Assembly: GCA_030620095.1 (NCBI GenBank)
Contig: JAUTXW010002103.1
Span: 248,001-312,000, forward strand
Direction: 5' to 3'
DNA length: 64,000 bases
Source: Kuschelorhynchus macadamiae
Lineage: Eukaryota > Arthropoda > Insecta > Coleoptera > Curculionidae
Made by a program: the position numbers and the translations under genes. The notes beneath the pieces were generated by a model that ran no database searches, was not told the origin of the DNA, and saw only the letters and a list, made by a program, of their open reading frames with translations. Of the stretch, positions 58,347-64,000 are shown in pieces. Position 1 is the stretch's first letter; each line of letters begins with the position of its first letter.

Positions 58347-58775
58347 GTCTAACATTCGGCATCGGCCCAGGGGGCCGATGTCGAATGTTAGACTTGCGCC
58401 AGTGATGCATCCCCCTGTTGATTAGTGTTGGCCGCACTAGGTAGATTGGTACCGGGTTAGCACCAGGTTAGGCGCCGTAGGCATCATCGTTAATGCCCTA
58501 AAAGACGAACAACCGCGCAGAGCACCACTGGCGAAAGTCTAACATTCGGCTTCGGCCCAGGGGGCCGATGTCGAATGTTAGACTTGCGCCAGTGATGCAT
58601 CTCCCTGTTGGTTAGTGTTGGCCGCACTAGGTAGATTGGTACCGGGTTAGCACCAGGTTAGGCACCGTAGGCATTATCATTAAAGCCCTAATATAAAAGG
58701 CGAACGACAGCGAAGTGCATCACTGGCGGAAGTCTAACATTCGATATCGGCACAGGGGGGCCAAATCCATTACTG
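58347..58775. repeat. Tandem repeat of about 192 bp, 2.3 copies, each with a strong hairpin
   Basis: Copies start at 58347, 58537 and 58732 with GTCTAACATTCG. In the first two, the first 47 bases fold into a nearly perfect hairpin (GTCTAACATTCGGCATCGGC against its complement, with a loop of about 7 bases). The spacer between them is conserved (CCGCACTAGGTAGATTGGTA). Its GC content is well above the surroundings. The third copy is partial. Flanking GTGCTAG/GGCACTAGGTGG at 58325 may be a fragment of a preceding unit. Confidence 0.8.
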
Positions 58776-59084
58776 TCGGGAGACAAACATGAAAAATTTA
58801 AGCTCCATACAATAATGTAAGTTTGGCAACAATGTAAGATAACCTTTCTTCAAATTGTCATATTAAGGAATATGGCGCATTGGAATGCAGTGGAAATATC
58901 GAATTTCTTTTTGGTTTTTTTATTAGAAAAAGTGGTTCATCCATTTCTTTTATTTTCTTAAAACAGTTAAATGAAGGTAAACTTTCTATTTTATATTCAA
59001 AAATTATCAAATTCCGTGGGTTTAATTCTTTACAAGACCCCAAAAAAAACAAATATAGTCAAAATGCTCCATAAGCTTACTTTC
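58776..59084. other. Vinc intron, nothing recognised
   Basis: AT-rich stretch between the tandem repeat and an IS630-like fragment. It probably contains decayed 3' sequence of that element. Confidence 0.35.
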
Positions 59085-59433
59085 ACCGCTTTTTGAAGAA
59101 CTTGTGGCTTTCGTATAATTCTGCCAGGTATTTCTAAAAAACGCTTTACTGAATATCCATGTTTCATCAAGGAAGACTGGAGTAAAACCGTTTTCTAGTG
59201 TATTTTATTAAAAACATCTGTTAAATCCACGAGATACTTACAGTTGTTACTTTTCTCTTCCATCAAAAGCCAATTTCTCTTACCCATTTTCGCAGAAAAC
59301 TAATAGAATAGTTGAAATGATTGGACATATCATAATTTAGTTTCTGATGGAGAGACTTTATGGTAATATGTTCTTTTTGTGCATACATGCGATAAATCGT
59401 ATCCCGAATCTTACTTTTTAAGTAGTCGGTCAT
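59085..59433 (-). pseudogene. IS630-like transposase, N-terminal fragment
   Basis: The reverse strand starts MTDYLKSKIRDTIYRMYAQK and continues ITIKSLHQKLNYDMS, LRKWVREIGF and CKYLVDLTDVF. After a shift it reads TPVFLDETWIFSKAFFRNTW with the first catalytic Asp (LDETW). The arrangement (HTH, -KYL-ERxDI-, LDETW) is that of arthropod IS630/pogo-like DDE proteins. The remainder of the catalytic domain is missing here. The fragment at 26881-27760 carries the complementary C-terminal half of a related protein. Confidence 0.65.
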
Positions 59434-60149
59434 CTTGATATAGTCTTTATTTCTTGTTGATGATAATTCTTTGAATCATTTGTCCGATTTTGGTCCATTT
59501 TTGGTTAAATTAAATGTCGATCTTGAATTTACTTTCGATGCGCAAGCTGTTCTTTCCACCACATTCAGAATTTAACGTTTTCGAAATGTCAGGATTTGTC
59601 AACGTGACAAGTTTTAGTTGAAATAGGAAAAGACGAGACTTTTTAGTAAATTCATTGTTACAAAGATGCAAAAAATGACGTCACTGCATATCCGAAAAAT
59701 TTCTTCTATACCTGAGATATTTCGCCGTTTCCTTAATTTTGTTACACGCTGTTTATGTATTAAGTTACCTCTGTAATTAGAAATCGTTATTATTGCGTAT
59801 ATTTTTTTTATTTATGTCTTATAGTTTTTGTAAGGGTTAACTTTATTTACTTGTAACTTTGTTTATTTGACGTCGTTTGCGAATTGATACCATTTGGTCT
59901 GTTTAACATTCTGTAGTTTACGTTTTACAATGGCCACTTTGCTACGATCTTACATCAACTAAATTATAATTCTGACTTTCAAACACATAGAATTTATATT
60001 TGTTGCCTAAAATTACATTTTCTAAAGATAGAGCCGCAAATTTGTAATGATCTATTGTTCTTCAACTGCTTTTAAAAATACCAACATCCTATATCACCTC
60101 ATTGCCTCATAATTTGTGAATGATTTTTTTAAAAACTAATTCTATACAG
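59434..60149. other. Vinc intron, nothing recognised
   Basis: AT-rich intron with no ORF or repeat pair that I could support. Confidence 0.4.
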
Positions 60150-60353
60150 GTTCGAAGCGGGAACTTATTGCTACTGCTAAAGCTATCGCCGATGCCAGTG
60201 CTGACGTCACTAGGATAGCTAAACAGTTAGCTAGGGAATGTACAGATAAAAGAATCAGGACAAATCTGCTACAAGTGTGCGAAAGGATTCCCACCATAGC
60301 CACGCAATTAAAGATTTTAAGTACCGTGAAAGCGACAATGTTAGGATCCCAAG
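60150..60353 (+). CDS. Vinc: Vinculin exon (tail domain core)
   Basis: Acceptor TATACAG and donor GTAAAT. Reads SKRELIATAKAIADASADVT, then RIAKQLARECTDKRIRTNLL and QVCERIPTIATQLKILSTVK before ATMLGSQ. It is almost identical to the most conserved part of the vinculin tail (helices 2-4, F-actin and PIP2 binding). Phase 1 in and out. The last exon(s) lie beyond the window. Confidence 0.98.
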
Positions 60354-61289
60354 GTAAATATTTTTTTATCGACAGTTAGTCTAGGTTTAGGTAAGTTAAA
60401 ATATACTGAATATACAGTGCTTTTTGATGTCCCCCATTTTTATTTCTTGAATCGGTAAACATTGTCTGCAAATTTCATACTGGCGACATTCAAAATGGCG
60501 ACTGTGCGCTATGTTGCAAAAAAATTAAATGCTCATGTGATACCTACATCATTTGAAAAGTTTTATCGCGTAGATTATTGTCTAAAAATTTTAGAACCTT
60601 ATCAAAGAAATGGCGGTTTGTCCAACTTTAGCTTATAAAAATTAAGAAAAAAAAAGTAAAACAAGCAAGGCTTATCTTTCTAGTGAAGAAGATGTTGAAA
60701 TTGAAAAAATTCTGCTTTTAATTCCAGACAATAAAAAAAGCCTATTTGGAAACCCCTCACAAACATTTTGAAATAGGCCATTAACATTGTGACAGCAGCA
60801 CTCATTCTCTATTGTAACTACAAAATAGAGTCTAGGTGGGTTAGGTATACTTTCTGCTTTTGGTAGCATCATAAAAAGAAGTCTAAGGGTGTTGGAAAAA
60901 CTGGTTTCATCTTAAATTCATCAGGATTCTCTTCCAGTACTTTAAAAATGATAGGATCAACTTTATTCTCAAACATGTTTATATAGATCTGTCAAATTTT
61001 CATATGAAAAAGAAGCCGTACAATGAAGTTCCCCAATATCCCTGACCACCATTTACCTTTCAGGATATTATGTGTGGGCTTCTCGAAATACATCTATATT
61101 CACCTCACTTTAGTAGCGGACGTTTTGCCCGTGTACATGGCCATTAAATATTATTGCCTACATGGGAGGGATGTCGGTCTATTTTATCGGTCACTAGTTC
61201 ACAAAATTGGACATCATCGTCAGTTAATTAGTGCATCTTTTGAACTTTATAAAGATAAAACTTATGTCGTTTTAGTACCCGCTTTACAG
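60354..61289. other. Vinc intron; weak antisense coding trace
   Basis: On the reverse strand near 60960-60880 a short open piece reads DPIIFKVLEENPDEFKMKPV, with a PTPLDFF end. It resembles a protein C-terminus but I do not recognise it, and it is too short to call. Otherwise AT-rich. Confidence 0.3.
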
Positions 61290-62272
61290 CAGCATGGTGG
61301 GCAACACGAGTCATATGCAATCATCCAACATGCTGAATGTTGTGAAAAACCATTACATGTTGGGAATGCCATCAGACCTGTTACCAAAAACTGTTAGTGC
61401 ACTTCAACCCTACTCCGTGATCTTCCCAGGGAGAGAGGAGTGGGATCAGAATAAATCTGATCTACTGAAAGGAGAGCTGAGTGCCTATTCACAGACGGCT
61501 CTAAAACCAATAAGGGTGTAGGAGCTGGAATCAATGGGGTAACGCTAAAGGTTGCTCTGTCAGTAAACCTGGGCAATAACACCTCATAATCCAAGCAGAA
61601 GTTCATACTATCGAATTGTGTGCTAGAATGTTGCAGGATCAACAAATAACACATAAAACGATACAAATTTTCTCAGATAGCCAAGCTGTCCTTGAAACAC
61701 TTGAAGCGAGCCATTGTACATCCAAAATAGTTTGACCTGGAGAGCATCAATAAAATCGCCCTTATCTGGATACCAGAAGATGCGGGTCAAGGGGAAAATG
61801 AGTCTGAACATTCGTTGGACCTGAACCAGCTTTAGGAGTAGCCCACGAAATGAGCAAGCGCGCAATTTTGGACTTGGTTGAGGAAAAAGCTATTCTCTAT
61901 TGGCTCGGACTGCCAGTTCTGTTCCATGCAAAGGCATTTATCCCCCTTCCCATAAAGAAGAGGATCACAGAAGGTCTGTTAAATATGAACAGAATTAAGC
62001 TGAAAACAGCAATAGGTCTATACAATGGCCATTGTGGTCTAACACATCACATGCCCAGGATGGGGCTTGAAGACCAATCCGAGTGCCGCCGATGTATGGA
62101 GGATGATGAGATAGCCAGCCATGTATTGTGTGAATACCCGGCAACTGCCAGGATCAGGTTCTGCATATTGGGTAGGAATATTCTGCTGCCCGAGGACTTG
62201 AAGAATACATCCCCAAATGCAATGAAAAGACAAACTCATTATAACATAGGTGTGAACAACACTTACCTTTAA
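61290..62272 (+). mobile_element. LINE 3' part with RNase H domain (decayed)
   Basis: Sense-strand pieces run in order. LKGELSAY followed by TDGSKTNKGVGAGING (RNase H start, 61480-61540). A segment with SDSQAVLETLEAS in a shifted frame (61675-61710). IWIPEDAGQGENESEHSLDL (WVPGHxGxxGNExADxLA equivalent, 61770). The C-terminal zinc-type region (61850-62272) is LYWLGLPVLFHAKAFIPLPI, LKTAIGLYNGHCGLTHHM and CRRCMEDDEIASHVLCEYPA. RNase H after the RT is typical of R1/I-type clades. Frameshifts separate the pieces. Confidence 0.75.
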
Positions 62273-63119
62273 CCTCAACCTTAACCTTAACAGTAGCAGA
62301 TGAAGTATTACAAAAGTCTGCAATATGAGAAATTGGCTGAGGGTTCAGTGTCACTTCATTTTTTACCACATAATGCGTCATGAAAGATAAGTCAATTGTT
62401 TTTAGCCAAGGCCAACTTGTTCGCATATTGTTATTTTGTTACTTTACTTTTTGAACCACGTTAATTATTTGAAAGAACTAACTACTATACCAACCAACAT
62501 TTTTAATGTTGAAGTTTAGACGTGCCGCCATTTTTTTAAATACTTGTAACGTATTTTTTGCACAATAATCTACTCCATAAGATGTTTAAAATGGTGTACC
62601 ACATGACCCCCTTTCCATTATTTTTTTTGCAACACGGTGTCCAGCCGCCTTTTTGAGTATTACAGGTATGAAATTTACATAAGAAAGTAGTATTTACACA
62701 GCTATTAAAGGCTGCCAGATGGTAAATTGTTATGTTCACTGGTTCAAAAAATAAAGAAAGGGGGGAGGGGCTAGAGAGTGGCCCTGTATCCTATTTCGTT
62801 GCTATTGCTAAAGACTGGTAGATAGATCCTTATTTTCTAACTAATTTTTTAAAAACTCATAAGTAAAGGAATTATCTCGTCTAAAAGTAATAAATGAAGA
62901 TTGTTTTGTAATTCGTCTCTGTTTAGAAACGTAACCCAAAATCCAGATGTCAAGTACTAATTTATGAAAGCTACTTAACGAATTTTTTGTTGCGATTAAC
63001 CGTTTTGCAATGAATTAAAAAATATATATTAAATATACCAAAATTGTCACAATTTCTGTTATAAACACATACAAAAAATCAGTAAATTCACCTTTATCCA
63101 GAACTTCCCTCGTTCAAAA
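62273..63119. other. Vinc intron, nothing recognised
   Basis: A short AACCTTAAC-type repeat lies just after the LINE (62268-62295). A lone GGCCCTGTA at 62780 resembles a mariner-type end without partner. No gene. Confidence 0.4.
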
Positions 63120-64000
63120 TTTCATTGTTTTCTTCATATATCGAGACCCCCTCTAGAGACTTTATTATTCTAAGTAGATTGAATGAAATGGACTACCGTG
63201 TACACCAACTGGAAAAACAAGCAGGTTTTAGATGCGGTAAATCCACCATAGATAACCTGTTCTCTCCAACGCAAATTATAGAAAAACAAACTTCTATTAT
63301 TCAAGAAACACACATGATTTTTGTGGATCTCGCCAAGGCGGATGGTAATATTCCAATTAAAAAATTGTTTATTGTATTGGAAGAGTCACCAATAAATATC
63401 ACTTTACTAAAAGCCATTAAACAAATATGTACAAACATAGGCTTCGCAATACAAATTGGATAAGAACTGACTTCCATATTTATGGTAACAAAAGGGGTCC
63501 AAGTTAATATTAAAAGTACAAAGTACTCTTCAAAGGAGAAGGAATTGTGGCCGAATGGGTAAACCAATCGAAGACTATATTTAATCACCTTACAATATGC
63601 CGACAACCAAGTTATTTTTGCCCAAGAATACGACGACGTTGAATATATGACCAGGAAACTGTTAAAATAAATACTACACATGGGAAGTCACTGTTAATCT
63701 CACGAAAAGTGAATGCGTCGATGGCAAAGTTACGGACCTGCAGATGAGTGATGGGGCTACACTAGGCTCATGTGAAAGCTACACATACCTCGGATCGCAA
63801 ATTCATAATAGCGGAAAGTACGAACCAATGATTAACACCAGAATAAACAGCGCTCGCAAAATCACAGGAACTCTTAATGCAGTACTATGGCGAAAAAATA
63901 TACAAAAGAAAACAAAATTGCATATCTATGATAGTCTCATAAAAAGTGCCCTCTCTTATGGTTGTGAAGTATGGCAAATAAGCCGTAAAATCGAAAATAA
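63120..64000 (+). mobile_element. LINE RT fragment running off the window end
   Basis: The forward strand reads EKQAGFRCGKSTIDNLFSPT (63210), THMIFVDLAKADGNIPIKKL (63310; the usual motif is FVDLAKAYDSVP) and FAIQIG. After shifts it reads LQYADNQVIFAQEYDDVEYM (about 63590-63655), then SCESYTYLGSQIHNSGKYEP (63770) and LIKSALSYGCEVWQISRK (63945). The catalytic box is ADN instead of ADD. The order fits an endonuclease/RT LINE of the RTE-related type. The copy continues past base 64000. Confidence 0.75.

Larger units (their letters stand above)
1258..60353 (+). other. Vinc: Vinculin gene, 15 internal exons (both ends outside the window)
   Basis: Vinculin is a cytoplasmic scaffold that links talin or alpha-catenin to F-actin at integrin and cadherin adhesions. 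The joined exons give about 625 residues. They contain helical-bundle repeats, an acidic proline-rich linker (PPLPDI; PPRPPLP; PPPPETDDEDEVF) and the start of the tail, with the highly conserved CTDKRIRTNLLQVCERIPTI and LKILSTVKATMLG. These tail motifs are characteristic of vinculin and separate it from alpha-catenin. Exons are flanked by GT..AG and the phases agree at every junction. The upstream exons, including the talin-binding D1 head, and the final tail exon are outside the window. Introns reach about 10 kb and are filled with transposons in both orientations. No in-frame stop or frameshift is seen in any exon. Confidence 0.95.

Noticed and set aside
60672..60960. Antisense ORFs near a Pro/Leu-Asp-Phe-Phe end (PTPLDFF)
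   Set aside because: Too short, with stops, and no conserved motif order. It could be a decayed transposase C-terminus but cannot be supported.
1..64000. tRNA, rRNA, CRISPR or bacterial features
   Set aside because: None were seen. The window has spliced eukaryotic exons and eukaryotic transposons throughout.

Overview
This is a 64 kb piece of an insect nuclear genome. It is AT-rich, has spliceosomal introns and is densely packed with transposable elements. The mix of mariner/Tc1, hAT, Crypton, Transib-like and several LINE clades suits a large TE-rich insect genome. A beetle is my guess, but the window does not prove the order.

One host gene spans almost the whole window on the + strand: vinculin (Vinc), the actin- and talin-binding protein of integrin and cadherin junctions. 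Fifteen exons are visible between 1258 and 60353, about 1.9 kb of coding sequence or 3% of the window. They cover roughly the last 60% of the protein: the later helical-bundle repeats, the proline-rich linker and the first part of the tail. The first exons lie before base 1 and the last exon(s) beyond base 64000. Every splice junction I placed keeps the reading frame, so the host gene looks intact. Four small linker exons (24608, 35801, 45934, 46514) are all phase 1-1 and are probably optional cassettes.

The introns hold at least 25 recognisable mobile elements, mostly decayed. By region: LINE fragments (1-3480). A foldback structure with 0.8 kb arms around a Tc1-like transposase (5172-9363). 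A long-TIR mariner-like element (14188-16383). A multi-copy zinc-finger family pseudogene and a THAP fragment (17590-20278). A LINE with a restriction-like endonuclease (20327-23204). A RAG1-like fragment (about 23290-23725). IS630-like and DD41D mariner-like elements (26881-31067). A hAT element with a perfect 8-bp target duplication and a mariner-like element nested in it (31754-35632). A Crypton-type tyrosine recombinase gene split by a 3.3 kb RAG1/Transib-like transposon (37520-41889). A further DD41D-type element (42499-43759). LINE fragments (44165-48835). A second hAT with an exact target duplication that holds an RTE LINE and a second long-TIR mariner (49940-54000). A ZMYM1-like hAT remnant (55205-57134), a hairpin-bearing tandem repeat (58347-58775), an IS630 N-terminal fragment (59085-59433), and two LINE fragments (61290-64000).

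The most interesting structure is 37838-41176. It encodes a RAG1-like transposase, begins and ends with CACTGTG, and sits between near-identical 5-bp GC-rich flanks, exactly inside the conserved R-x(n)-H-x(n)-Y region of a Crypton recombinase. A second theme is mariner-like elements whose terminal inverted repeats are very long, run into the transposase reading frame, or contain several nested TATACAGG ends.

I saw no tRNA, rRNA, CRISPR array or bacterial-type operon. All family assignments are by eye and no database was searched.
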